Shown here piece after piece: positions 36,430 to 45,079 of a stretch of 64,000 nt of DNA. The notes under the pieces are model-generated. The model worked only from the letters and a program-made list of their open reading frames with translations, was not told where the DNA came from and searched no databases. How positions within the stretch are numbered: the stretch's first letter is position 1; each line of letters opens with the position of its first letter. Position numbers and translations under genes: made by a program. The DNA is from Sphingomonas sp. OV641 (GTDB lineage Bacteria > Pseudomonadota > Alphaproteobacteria > Sphingomonadales > Sphingomonadaceae), in the NCBI RefSeq assembly GCF_900109205.1, contig NZ_FNZB01000001.1, positions 1,302,001 through 1,366,000 on the forward strand, in the 5' to 3' direction.

Positions 36430-38331
36430 ATGGCGGCGATGGACTTTAGGGACGCGAACGAGGCGAACATGGCGATCGACGCATTGGAAGCGATTGACGG
36501 AACCGAGACGGCGCCTGCGGCCGAGCAGAGCAAGCGGCGGCCCTACCCGCTGGACGTCGATCATTCGCGCGACGCGCTGCTGACCGATTTCGGCAAGGAC
36601 ACGCTGCAGGATCGTTATCTGCTGCCGGGTGAGACCTATCAGGATCTCTTCGTCCGCGTGGCCAGTGCTTATGCCGATGACGCGGCTCATGCGCAGCGCA
36701 TCTATGATTATATCAGCCGCTTGTGGTTCATGCCGGCGACACCAGTGCTGTCGAACGGCGGCACGGGGCGCGGCCTGCCGATCAGCTGCTATCTCAACTC
36801 CGTCCCCGACAGCCTGAACGGCATCGTCGACACCTGGAACGAGAATGTCTGGCTGGCCAGCCGCGGCGGCGGCATCGGCACCTATTGGGGCAATGTGCGC
36901 GGGATTGGCGAGCCGGTCGGCCTGAACGGCAAGACCAGCGGCATCATCCCCTTCGTGCGCGTGATGGATTCGCTGACGCTGGCGATCAGCCAGGGCTCGC
37001 TGCGTCGTGGCTCGGCCGCCTGCTATCTCGACATCTCGCATCCTGAGATCGAGGAGTTCCTCGAAATCCGCAAGCCGTCGGGCGACTTCAACCGCAAGGC
37101 GCTGAACCTGCACCACGGCGTGCTGATTCCCGACGCGTTCATGGAAGCGGTGCGCGACGGCGGCGAGTGGGAGCTGAAGAGCCCCAAGGACGGCAGCGTG
37201 CGCGGCAAGGTCGACGCGCGCAGCCTGTTCCAGAAGCTGGTCGAGACCCGCCTCGCCACGGGTGAGCCGTACATCGTCTTCGCCGACCATGTGAACAGCA
37301 CCATGCCCAAGCATCATCGCGATCTGGGCCTCAAGGTGTCCACCTCGAACCTGTGCAGCGAGATCACCCTGCCGACCGGCAAGGATCACCTCGGCAACGA
37401 TCGCACCGCGGTCTGCTGCCTTTCCTCGCTGAACCTCGAAACGTGGGACCAGTGGAAAGACGACAAACAGTTCATCGAGGACGTGATGCGCTTCCTCGAC
37501 AACGTCCTGCAGGATTATATCGACCGGCATGAGCCAGGCATGGAGCGCGCGGCCTATTCCGCGGCGCGCGAGCGTTCGGTCGGTCTTGGCGTCATGGGCT
37601 TCCACTCCTTCCTCCAGGCACGCGGCCTGCCGATGGAGGGGGCGATGGCGAAGAGCTGGAACCTCCGGATCTTCAAACACATCAATGCGCAGGTGAACCA
37701 GGCATCGATGACGCTGGCGGCCGAGCGTGGGCCCTGCCCCGACGCCGCCGATATGGGCGTCATGGAGCGCTTTTCGTGCAAGATGGCGATCGCACCGACC
37801 GCGTCGATCTCGATCATCTGCGGCGGCACTTCGGCGTGCATCGAGCCGATCCCGGCCAATATCTACACCCACAAGACGCTGTCGGGCAGCTTTGCGGTGA
37901 AGAACCCGTATCTGGAGAAGCTGCTCGTCGAGAAGAGCAAGAACTCCGACGCGGTGTGGAATTCGATCCTGGAACATGGCGGCAGCGTGCAGCACCTCGA
38001 CTTCCTCTCGCCGGAGGAGAAGGACTGTTTCAAGACCAGCTTCGAGATCGACCAGCGCTGGCTGCTGGAGCTTGCCGGTGATCGCGCGCCCTATATCGAT
38101 CAGGCGCAGTCGCTGAACCTCTTCATCCCGGCGGATGTGGAGAAATGGGATCTCCTGATGCTGCACTTCCGGGCGTGGGAGCTTGGCATCAAGTCGCTCT
38201 ATTATCTGCGTTCGAAGAGCGTGCAGCGGGCCGGCTTCGCCGGCGGCGTGGAGGCGGACAATACGATCGAGAAGCCCAAGTTCGATCTGGGCGAGACGAC
38301 CGATTATGACGAGTGCCTCGCCTGTCAGTAA
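36430..38331 (+). CDS. nrdA: ribonucleoside-diphosphate reductase alpha subunit
   Basis: 633 residues, the catalytic subunit reducing NDPs to dNDPs. Active-site cysteines appear in LPISCYLNS and TSNLCSEITL; the C-terminal redox pair is Cys629 and Cys632 (ECLACQ). The N-terminus goes directly into RPYPLDVDHSRDALLTDFG without the VxKRDG-type ATP-cone, so dATP feedback through that domain is absent. nrdB lies 3 kb downstream on the same strand, separated by unrelated and small genes, rather than adjacent. ATG 36439 is an alternative start. Confidence 0.97.
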   Translation: MAAMDFRDANEANMAIDALEAIDGTETAPAAEQSKRRPYPLDVDHSRDALLTDFGKDTLQDRYLLPGETYQDLFVRVASAYADDAAHAQRIYDYISRLWFMPATPVLSNGGTGRGLPISCYLNSVPDSLNGIVDTWNENVWLASRGGGIGTYWGNVRGIGEPVGLNGKTSGIIPFVRVMDSLTLAISQGSLRRGSAACYLDISHPEIEEFLEIRKPSGDFNRKALNLHHGVLIPDAFMEAVRDGGEWELKSPKDGSVRGKVDARSLFQKLVETRLATGEPYIVFADHVNSTMPKHHRDLGLKVSTSNLCSEITLPTGKDHLGNDRTAVCCLSSLNLETWDQWKDDKQFIEDVMRFLDNVLQDYIDRHEPGMERAAYSAARERSVGLGVMGFHSFLQARGLPMEGAMAKSWNLRIFKHINAQVNQASMTLAAERGPCPDAADMGVMERFSCKMAIAPTASISIICGGTSACIEPIPANIYTHKTLSGSFAVKNPYLEKLLVEKSKNSDAVWNSILEHGGSVQHLDFLSPEEKDCFKTSFEIDQRWLLELAGDRAPYIDQAQSLNLFIPADVEKWDLLMLHFRAWELGIKSLYYLRSKSVQRAGFAGGVEADNTIEKPKFDLGETTDYDECLACQ

Positions 38332-38467
38332 CGGGTGAAAGGCGCCTGGCTCCTCGATTCCTTAAGGCGCTGCCGATCGACCTGCGTATCGTTCCCCGGC
38401 CGGATGCCTGGTCCGGTCGGGAGCGATGGGGCGGTGCTCCGCTTATGATAGGCCGGTCCGGCAAGCT

Positions 38468-38941
38468 TCAATGCTGCTCGGACAGGTCGAGTACGCCATC
38501 CTTGTTCTTGTCGGCACGCGCAAAGGCCTGGGCTGCGCCTTTTTCCAGCTCGGCCCTGGTCAGTCGCCCATCGGTATCACCGTCCATCCGCTTATAGCGT
38601 TTGGCGATCTTCTTCGGCAGATCGACATAGTCGATGACACCGTCACGATTGTCGTCCCACCGATTGAATTGCTGCAATTGGCCCTGAACATAGGTTTTCG
38701 CGCTCGCGGAGCGCCCCTTTGGCGCCTGTTGCTCAGTACAGCCGGCAGCGACGCCCGGGCTCATGACCAGCACCGCCGCAGGCAACAGCCGCTTCAGCCC
38801 GCTGATCGGTCCCGCCCGCCGGCGGTGGCTGCTGCGGCTCACTCGATGCAGAACGGACAAGCCGGAATGTCGCGCCTCCCCTTCCTCGCCCCCGCGTCTG
38901 CTGCGACCTTGATCAGACACCGCACCCTCCTTCTTGGCCAT
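38468..38941 (-). CDS. EF-hand domain protein
   Basis: Up to 157 residues. Three EF-hand-like loops: DDNRDGVIDYVDL, DGDTDGRLTRAEL and DKNKDGVLDLSEQ, each with the D-x-D/N-x-D/G pattern, so calcium binding is likely. Upstream of them is a hydrophobic stretch LPAAVLVMSPGVAAGC that looks like a lipoprotein signal with lipobox. The long basic N-terminus before it is unusual, so an internal GTG at 38842 (124 residues) may be the real start, giving a periplasmic lipoprotein. It faces away from nrdA. Confidence 0.75.
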   Translation of the reverse strand: MAKKEGAVSDQGRSRRGGEEGEARHSGLSVLHRVSRSSHRRRAGPISGLKRLLPAAVLVMSPGVAAGCTEQQAPKGRSASAKTYVQGQLQQFNRWDDNRDGVIDYVDLPKKIAKRYKRMDGDTDGRLTRAELEKGAAQAFARADKNKDGVLDLSEQH

Positions 38942-39262
38942 GTTGAGCGGCACATGAAGGGCAACCTATCGTTCCTTCGAAGGCCGCTGATAAGAGGCGC
39001 AAAGTGAGATCATGGGATACCCACAACGGCACCATGGCATAACAAGCCTGAGCGTCGGAATTCTGATGATTATCCCTATGCTTGCCGGTTGGTTGCGCAC
39101 AATTGTCCGGTTTGCCGACCGTAGCTGCCTATGTCCGATCGGCCACGATGCGAAACAGGCCTCGCGTGGCAGTGCGTCGCGCCGGCCGACCCCGGATTAC
39201 GCACTGATTTCTCGCGCCCGAGCCGTTATCGACGATTCACGACCACTCCCGCGGAGATACTG
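38942..39262. other. 321-nt intergenic region
   Basis: Separates the divergent EF-hand and ArsC-like genes. No coding frame with recognisable similarity, only short frames with unlikely composition. Promoters for both neighbours should lie here. Confidence 0.5.
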
Positions 39263-39610
39263 ATGACCGCCATCCTTTATGGCATTCCTGCTTGCGATAC
39301 CGTTCGGAAGGCCCGCGCCTGGTTGGACGCGCAGGGGGTCCCCTATCGTTTTCACGATTACAAGAAGCAAGGCGTCGACGCCGCCATGCTGTCGCGCGCT
39401 GTCGACCAGCTCGGCTGGGAAAAGGTGCTGAACCGTCAGGGCACGACCTTTCGCAAGCTGCCGGAGACCGACCGCGCGGCGCTGGATGAAGCGCGCGCGC
39501 TGGCGATCATGCAGGAGCACCCGTCGGCGATCAAACGGCCGCTGCTGGTATATGGCGAGTCGATCGAGGCTGGCTTTTCCGCCGACCGTTACGAGCAATT
39601 GCTCGGTTGA
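39263..39610 (+). CDS. ArsC/Spx family reductase (YffB-like)
   Basis: 115 residues, thioredoxin-fold: Cys11 in LYGIPACDTVRKARAWLDAQG, the ArsC/YffB signature, and the conserved IKRPLLVYGESIEAGFSADRYEQLL at the end. Such proteins may use glutathione to reduce arsenate or mixed disulfides; no ars operon is near. GCGGAGA upstream of ATG 39263 is a good ribosome binding site. Confidence 0.9.
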   Translation: MTAILYGIPACDTVRKARAWLDAQGVPYRFHDYKKQGVDAAMLSRAVDQLGWEKVLNRQGTTFRKLPETDRAALDEARALAIMQEHPSAIKRPLLVYGESIEAGFSADRYEQLLG

Positions 39611-40095
39611 TTCGATCAACGGCGGCCGGCTCGGGCGCAGTGGACTCGTTGCGGCCGCACTCCGCTCAATCCCTGATTTTCCCGAGCTTGACAGCGACAC
39701 GCACATGCGGAACATAGGGTGAACGTTGGCAGATTGCCGCGGATCGCGCCTTTGTCAACTACATACTAGATATTGGGCAGGAGCGAGACGCAATGTCTAT
39801 ATGTTCGATTTTGGGCGTAGTCCGGACGGGCATATTGCGCTAATCTGATTCACGGTTCGGCAGGCTGCGTACTGCGCAGCGAAAACGATCGTTCCGGGGT
39901 TGATCATGCTGGTGGGAATGCGCGCGGATGGGACGGACGAATAGCCGATGCGCCGCCATGCCGGCGAATGGCCGGACGGGCCGCGGCGGCCCGTGTTATC
40001 CAAGCCGCAACGGGCGCCGCCGGCTGTCCGGCGCCGCCCGCGCGACGGGTCGGCACTGCGTCACGAGCCTGGCTCGGGGCAGCGCCGCTAAAGCG
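39611..40095. other. 485-nt intergenic region, AT-richer
   Basis: No convincing gene. Base composition around 39740-39870 is clearly less GC-rich than the surroundings, with a promoter-like segment near 39753-39775 (TTGTCAACTACATACTAGAT). No tRNA-like fold or repeat was seen. It may be the decayed remains of an insertion or an unrecognised RNA gene. Confidence 0.5.
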
Positions 40096-40347
40096 TCACT
40101 CCGCTTCTTCGAACATGTCGATGGCGTTTTGCGCGGTCGCGCTCAGGCGAACCGTGTCGCCCTCGATTTCGGCCACAAGACCGGCGGGAAGATAATGGTG
40201 CTTCGCGCCCTGCCCGTCCTGCGTCGAGGGGCTGTCGGTCTTGGTCAGCTTGATCCGCTCGCCGTCGACATGATCCACCGTGCCGACATGGACGCCGTCG
40301 GCGCCGATGACGTTCATATGTTCCTTGATGTTGCTGTGATCGTGCAT
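40096..40347 (-). CDS. DUF2171 domain-containing protein
   Basis: 83 residues. MNVIGADGVHVGTVDHVDGERIKLTK and the ending HHYLPAGLVAEIEGDTVRLSATAQ define the PRC-barrel-like DUF2171. AAGGAG lies before ATG 40347. Small cytosolic protein of unknown function, often found in stress-linked loci in sphingomonads. It is divergent from the membrane-gene run at 40397. Confidence 0.85.
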   Translation of the reverse strand: MHDHSNIKEHMNVIGADGVHVGTVDHVDGERIKLTKTDSPSTQDGQGAKHHYLPAGLVAEIEGDTVRLSATAQNAIDMFEEAE

Positions 40348-40396
40348 GCTGGGTCTCCTTGGCGGTCGGCAACAGAACGACACATGACGCGATTGG

Positions 40397-40801
40397 ATGC
40401 GTCGGGGGATGTGCGCGATGCGCGCTGACCGTTCGGCGCTGGTGATCCATCTGGCGAGGCGCGCGCGACGAACACTGGCGCTGGCCATCCGCCCTTCGGC
40501 AGGCGCGGGACGAGCGGCCTTGCTGGCGGCCCCGGCTCTGTTCCTTTCCGCTTGCGCGAAGCAGATGCCGTCTGCCGTCACCCACACTGCCGCGACGCCC
40601 GGCTTTCTCCTCGGGCTGTGGCACGGCTTCATCTTCCCGGTCGCCTGGATGCTGAGCCTCTTCATGCCGGATGTGGCGGTCTATGCCGTGCCCAACAACG
40701 GCGGGTGGTATGACTTCGGCTATTTCATCGGCATCGTCTTCCTGGGCGTTGGCGCGCGCAAGACGCGCACCGTCTATGTCACGCGCAGGGCGCGGCCATG
40801 A
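40397..40801 (+). CDS. small membrane lipoprotein-like protein
   Basis: Up to 134 residues; ATG 40397, 40409 and 40418 or GTG 40441 are all possible starts. A lipobox-like segment ALLAAPALFLSACAKQ is followed by a conserved pattern GLWHGFIFPVAWMLSLF and NNGGWYDFGYFIGI. I recall this GLWHG..P / NNGGWYDFG pattern from small unnamed membrane proteins in several phyla. Its stop overlaps the next ATG (ATGA), opening the three-gene run that leads into nrdB. Function unknown. Confidence 0.72.
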   Translation: MRRGMCAMRADRSALVIHLARRARRTLALAIRPSAGAGRAALLAAPALFLSACAKQMPSAVTHTAATPGFLLGLWHGFIFPVAWMLSLFMPDVAVYAVPNNGGWYDFGYFIGIVFLGVGARKTRTVYVTRRARP

Positions 40802-40998
40802 GCTGGCAGATCCTTGCCATGTATGCGGCCGCGCTAGTGTTCGCGCTGGGCGGCGCGGGGCTGCTGCTCGCGCTCACCCGGCCACGTAGCGAGGGGCAGG
40901 TCTATGCCTTCCGCATGATTGGCATCATGGCGCTGGCCGGTGGCGTGGTGCTCGCGATGAGCGCCACCGCCATGTTGCAGTGGAGCATGGAGGGATGA
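40798..40998 (+). CDS. small two-helix membrane protein, unrecognised
   Basis: 66 residues with two membrane helices (about 4-26 and 40-60). Both ends overlap its neighbours by the ATGA pattern, which supports expression from one message. No family recognised. Confidence 0.68.
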   Translation: MSWQILAMYAAALVFALGGAGLLLALTRPRSEGQVYAFRMIGIMALAGGVVLAMSATAMLQWSMEG

Positions 40999-41276
40999 GC
41001 CTGCCCGCGCTTCCTGCACTGCCCGCACTTCTCGCACTGATCATTGCGGGCCCGGGCCTGCTGGCGCTTGGCCTTTGGACTTTGCGCTCCCGATCATGGT
41101 ATAACGGAATACCGGCCGCGGAGATGCTGATCGACGGCATCGGCGGGGCAACGCCACCGCCGCGCACCGCGACCGACCGCCACTTCGCCCGTTTTCACGC
41201 CTGGATGAGCATCATCTTCGGCGCGTTCTTCTCGCTCTGCCTGCTGGCAGCCATCATTTCGCTTCTGTCGGAGTAA
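40995..41276 (+). CDS. small two-helix membrane protein, unrecognised
   Basis: 93 residues: N-terminal helix (about 4-26), a soluble middle with TDRHFARFHAWMSI, then a C-terminal helix (about 72-90). Start overlaps the previous stop (ATGA) and the TAA lies 3 nt before the nrdB ATG, so nrdB translation is probably coupled to it. No family recognised. Confidence 0.7.
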   Translation: MSLPALPALPALLALIIAGPGLLALGLWTLRSRSWYNGIPAAEMLIDGIGGATPPPRTATDRHFARFHAWMSIIFGAFFSLCLLAAIISLLSE

Positions 41277-41279
41277 TCC

Positions 41280-42335
41280 ATGCCCCTCCTCCAAGCCTCC
41301 AAGCAGTACAAGCCGTTCGAATATCCCTGGGCATTCGAATATTGGAAGCGCCAGCAGCAGCTTCACTGGCTTCCCGAGGAAGTCCCGCTGGGCGAGGATT
41401 GCCGCGACTGGGCGCAGAAGCTCACCGATCACGAGCGCAACCTGCTGACCCAGATCTTCCGCTTCTTCACCCAGGCGGACGTCGAGGTGCAGGATTGCTA
41501 CCACGAGAAGTACGGCCGCGTCTTCAAGCCGACCGAAGTGAAGATGATGCTGACCGCGTTCAGCAACATGGAGACGGTGCATATCGCCGCCTACAGCCAC
41601 CTGCTCGACACGATCGGCATGCCCGAAAGCGAATATGGCGCGTTCCTCGAATATGCCGAGCTGAAGGACAAGCATGATTACCTTCAGCAGTTCGGCGTCG
41701 ATAACGATGAGGATATCGCCCGCACGCTGGCCATGTTCGGCGGATTCACTGAAGGCGTGCAGCTGTTCGCCAGCTTCGCGATGCTGATGAACTTCCCGCG
41801 CTTCAACAAGATGAAGGGCATGGGGCAGATCGTCAGCTGGTCGGTGCGCGACGAGAGCCTGCACTGCGAGGGCATCATCCGCCTGTTCCACGCCTTCGTG
41901 AAGGAGCGTAACTGCCTGACCAAGGCGGTGAAGGATGACATCGCCGACCAGTGCCAGACGACCATCCGGTTGGAAGATGCGTTCATCGATCTCGCGTTCG
42001 AGATGGGCCCTGTCAACGGCATGACGCCCAAGGACATCAAGAAGTATATCCGCTACATCGCCGACTGGCGGCTGGGGCAGCTGGGTCTGAAGCCGATCTA
42101 CATGATCGACGAGCATCCGATCCCCTGGCTCACCCCGCTGCTGAACGGCGTGGAGCATGCGAACTTCTTCGAGACCCGCGCGACCGAATATTCCAAGGCC
42201 GCGACCAAAGGTCAGTGGAACGACGTTTGGGACTCCTTCGACAAGCGCCAGAAGGCGAAGGGCGCGCGCCCGGCGAACGAGGATGCGGGCGAGGAAGGCG
42301 ACATGTTCTCCCGCGCCGGCGTTGCGGCGGAGTGA
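41280..42335 (+). CDS. nrdB: ribonucleoside-diphosphate reductase beta subunit
   Basis: 351 residues, the metal- and radical-bearing subunit. METVHIAAYSHLLDTIG (residues 97-113) holds metal ligands Glu98 and His101 and the likely radical Tyr105; ADVEVQD (66-72) and VRDESLHCEGI supply others. No N-terminal ATP-cone is present, so neither subunit has one. The start lies 3 nt after the third small membrane gene. The C-terminus EEGDMFSRAGVAAE would dock onto NrdA. Confidence 0.96.
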   Translation: MPLLQASKQYKPFEYPWAFEYWKRQQQLHWLPEEVPLGEDCRDWAQKLTDHERNLLTQIFRFFTQADVEVQDCYHEKYGRVFKPTEVKMMLTAFSNMETVHIAAYSHLLDTIGMPESEYGAFLEYAELKDKHDYLQQFGVDNDEDIARTLAMFGGFTEGVQLFASFAMLMNFPRFNKMKGMGQIVSWSVRDESLHCEGIIRLFHAFVKERNCLTKAVKDDIADQCQTTIRLEDAFIDLAFEMGPVNGMTPKDIKKYIRYIADWRLGQLGLKPIYMIDEHPIPWLTPLLNGVEHANFFETRATEYSKAATKGQWNDVWDSFDKRQKAKGARPANEDAGEEGDMFSRAGVAAE

Positions 42336-42353
42336 TCGCCTGACCATCATTCA

Positions 42354-42384
42354 GCCGTCATGTCGGGGCAACCGGCATGACGGC
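42354..42384. terminator. inverted repeat after nrdB
   Basis: GCCGTCATG (42354-42362) and CATGACGGC (42376-42384) form a perfect 9-bp stem with a 13-nt loop, 18 nt after the nrdB stop. No T-run follows, so it may end the nrd message only partly or protect its 3' end. Confidence 0.5.
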
Positions 42385-42442
42385 AGAGTGGTAGCGAATG
42401 TAACTATCTTGCCCAGATCCGGCGCCATGCTATGCACGGTGG

Positions 42443-43318
42443 ATGGCTGATGCATCCCCTGCGCTCACCCCACCCCCCGGCGCTGCTGCGGACTGGACGG
42501 TGCCGCAGGACTGGGCGCACTATACGCCCGAGGAACATGCCACCTGGGACACGCTCTTCGCGCGCCAGGCGAAGCTGCTGCCTGGGCGCGCCTCAAATGC
42601 CTGGCTACGCGGGCTGGATGTTCTGAAGCTTTCCAAGCCCGGCATCCCCGACTTCACCGAACTTTCCGATCGGCTGATGGCGCTTACCGGCTGGCAGGTC
42701 GTGGCGGTGCCCGGCCTAGTGCCGGACGACGTCTTCTTCGATCACATGGCCAACCGCCGCTTCGTCGCCGGCAACTTCATCCGCCGCCCCGATCAGCTTG
42801 ATTATCTGCAGGAGCCGGACGTCTTCCATGACGTGTTCGGTCATGTGCCGATGCTCGCCGACCCGGTGTTCGCCGACTATCTCGAGGCGTACGGGCGCGG
42901 CGGGCTCCGCGCAATGGAACATGACGCGCTGAAATATCTCGGTCGTCTCTACTGGTACACGGTGGAGTTCGGCTTGATCGCCGAGCCGGAAGGCTTGCGG
43001 ATCTATGGATCGGGCATTGTTTCAAGCTATGCCGAAAGCCGGTTCGCGCTGGAGGATCCGTCGCCCCATCGACTGAAGTTCGATCTCGCGCGCGTCATGC
43101 GCACGGATTACCGGATCGACGACTTCCAGCAGAACTACTTCGTCATTCCAAGGTTCGACGAACTTCTGCGGGCGACGGTGGAGACAGACTTCGCCCCGCT
43201 GTACGATGCGATCAAGCAACAGCCGGAAATCGCGGTTGCGGAGATCGTCAGCGACGACGAGGTGATCACGCGCGGCACGCAGGATTATGCCGCGACGAAG
43301 TCCGCCCGGCCCGACTGA
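42443..43318 (+). CDS. phhA: phenylalanine-4-hydroxylase
   Basis: 291 residues, pterin-dependent non-heme iron enzyme converting phenylalanine to tyrosine. Iron ligands are His129 in DVFHDVFGHVP, His134 in the same motif, and Glu175 in WYTVEFGLIAEPEG. The expected helical C-terminal region follows. It stands alone; no phhB dehydratase gene is seen nearby. Stop codon lies in the hairpin shared with prmA. Confidence 0.96.
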   Translation: MADASPALTPPPGAAADWTVPQDWAHYTPEEHATWDTLFARQAKLLPGRASNAWLRGLDVLKLSKPGIPDFTELSDRLMALTGWQVVAVPGLVPDDVFFDHMANRRFVAGNFIRRPDQLDYLQEPDVFHDVFGHVPMLADPVFADYLEAYGRGGLRAMEHDALKYLGRLYWYTVEFGLIAEPEGLRIYGSGIVSSYAESRFALEDPSPHRLKFDLARVMRTDYRIDDFQQNYFVIPRFDELLRATVETDFAPLYDAIKQQPEIAVAEIVSDDEVITRGTQDYAATKSARPD

Positions 43319-43350
43319 GGTCCGTGCCGAGCGTCACCAGCGGGCCTCAG
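43315..43350. terminator. bidirectional hairpin containing two stop codons
   Basis: CTGAGGTCC (43315-43323) pairs with GGGCCTCAG (43342-43350), 9 bp with one G-U. The phhA TGA lies in the left arm and the prmA TGA (minus strand) in the right arm, so a single symmetric hairpin ends both convergent genes. T-runs are lacking on both sides. Confidence 0.5.
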
Positions 43351-44285
43351 ATATCCAGCGCCCAGCCATCGCGTCCCTTCGGATCCGGGGGGCTCTGCGG
43401 CGTGAACCGCTGTGCGCCGGCCGTTAGGCGAAGGATCGTCCAGTCGCCACGGCGATCCATGTCGGCCAGCGCGCATCCGCAGGCGAGAAAGGCATCGACC
43501 ACCTTCTCTCGCTGCGTCTCCAGCAAGCCGGCGAGCACGATAGTGGCATTTGCGTCGGCGATGGCCGCCAGCTCGGGCGCCATGGAGACGAGCGGACCGG
43601 CAAGGATATTGGCGATCACCAGATCATAAGGCGCGCGCGCGGTGATCGCGTCGCTCAGCGCCCCGTCGGCGACGATCAGTTCCACGCCCGCGACGGCGTT
43701 CGCCGCGGCATTCTCCCGCGTGACGTCGATTGCGGCAGGATCGATGTCCGTCGCGACCACATTTGCCTGCGGCCACAGATGCGCGGCGGCGAACGCCAGC
43801 ACGCCGGTTCCCGTACCCACATCGATGACATTGCCGAACTCCTGCTCGGCCAGGCCATCCAGCATCGCGAGACACCCGCTCGTCGTGGCGTGATGACCGG
43901 TGCCGAACGCACGTCCCGCGTCAATCAGCAGCGCCCGCCCGCCATCCGGCGCCGCCGTCGGATGGGCGCTGGTGTGAACCACGAAGCGGCCTTCGCGGAT
44001 CGGCTCCAGACCTTCCTGCGACATGGCCACCCAATCCTGCGGGCTGAGCGCCGTCACCTTTGCCGGCGTGCCCTTGGCGCTGGGCACCAGCGCACGGATC
44101 GCCGCCAGCATGGCCTCATCAGGTTCGTTCTCTGTATAGGCATCGAGCCGCCAGCGTTCGACATCGTCTTCCACCTCTTCGGTGGTCATCAGCACGGCGT
44201 CGATCGCCAGGTCGTCAGCGGCGTCGATCGCCTCCGCCTCCGCGCGCGTGCACGGCAGGGTTACGCGCCAGCTGTCAGCGGACAT
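43347..44285 (-). CDS. prmA: ribosomal protein L11 methyltransferase
   Basis: 312 residues. The SAM-binding core is seen as GRAFGTGHHATTSGC, VIDVGTGTGVLAF and DLVIANILAGPLVSMAPEL. It trimethylates L11 lysines and the N-terminus. The 44285 start overlaps the end of the SDR gene by 11 nt, so they are cotranscribed with the SDR upstream. Confidence 0.93.
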   Translation of the reverse strand: MSADSWRVTLPCTRAEAEAIDAADDLAIDAVLMTTEEVEDDVERWRLDAYTENEPDEAMLAAIRALVPSAKGTPAKVTALSPQDWVAMSQEGLEPIREGRFVVHTSAHPTAAPDGGRALLIDAGRAFGTGHHATTSGCLAMLDGLAEQEFGNVIDVGTGTGVLAFAAAHLWPQANVVATDIDPAAIDVTRENAAANAVAGVELIVADGALSDAITARAPYDLVIANILAGPLVSMAPELAAIADANATIVLAGLLETQREKVVDAFLACGCALADMDRRGDWTILRLTAGAQRFTPQSPPDPKGRDGWALDI

Positions 44286-44976
44286 AGCTTGCTCCGTTCA
44301 CGTCGAGCACCGCGCCGGTCATGGAGGCGGGAGCGTCAAGCGCCAGCCATCGCGCCATCTCCGCCACTTCTTCCGGCATGGCGACCCGCCCCAGCGGGAT
44401 GTCGGCGAGCAACTTGTCGCCGCCGCGGCTCGCAAGATAATCGTCCGCCATGCCGGTCATCGTAAAGCCGGGGCAGATGACGAAGGCGAGAATGCCGTGT
44501 TTTGCATAAGCGCGAGCGATCGTCTTGGTCATGGCCACGACGCCCGCTTTGGACGCAGCATAATGCCAATGCGCGGGGCTGTCGCCGCGATAGGCCGCGC
44601 GACTGGCGACATTGACGATCCGGCCGGGCACGCCGCGGCGCTGCCAATCAAGCACTGCCAGCCGGCACAGTTCGGCCGATGCGGTCAGGTTGATCCGCAT
44701 CGTGCGATCCCATGCGGCGCGCCAGGCTTCGTCATCATCCTCGATCGGATTGGCTTCGAACACGCCGGCGTTGTTGATGAGCACGTCCACGCTGCCCAGC
44801 CGCGCGACGGCTTCATGCCACAGGTCGGCGGCAGCGCCTGGCTGATCGAGGTCGGCGGCGATGAGCCCGTTTTCCGCGCGCGTTGCCTGTCCGACGATCC
44901 TTGCCGCTGGCGACAAAGCGGCCAGTATCGCCGCGCCGATCCCGCGCGAGGCGCCGGTGAGAAGTATGTTCGTCAT
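44275..44976 (-). CDS. SDR family oxidoreductase
   Basis: 233 residues. TGASRGIG cofactor motif, NNAGVFE, and the Tyr-Lys pair in HWHYAASKAGVVAMT with a Ser at VNVASRAAY. The conserved PGFTMTGMADDY and LDVNGASYV endings fit FabG-like reductases of unknown substrate. Its stop overlaps the start of prmA. Confidence 0.9.
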   Translation of the reverse strand: MTNILLTGASRGIGAAILAALSPAARIVGQATRAENGLIAADLDQPGAAADLWHEAVARLGSVDVLINNAGVFEANPIEDDDEAWRAAWDRTMRINLTASAELCRLAVLDWQRRGVPGRIVNVASRAAYRGDSPAHWHYAASKAGVVAMTKTIARAYAKHGILAFVICPGFTMTGMADDYLASRGGDKLLADIPLGRVAMPEEVAEMARWLALDAPASMTGAVLDVNGASYVR

Positions 44977-45079
44977 GACCTCGCCATAGGAGGCGCGGAC
45001 GAACTGCTCAATTCACCGCGTCACGATGATCTTGTGGTGGAAGGAGCCAGCCGGACCGCCTTCGCGCGCAAAGCGCCGG

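Noticed and set aside
39012..39263. 83-codon plus-strand frame before the ArsC-like gene
   Set aside because: No ribosome binding site, low-complexity Arg/Ser composition, ends at the ArsC start.
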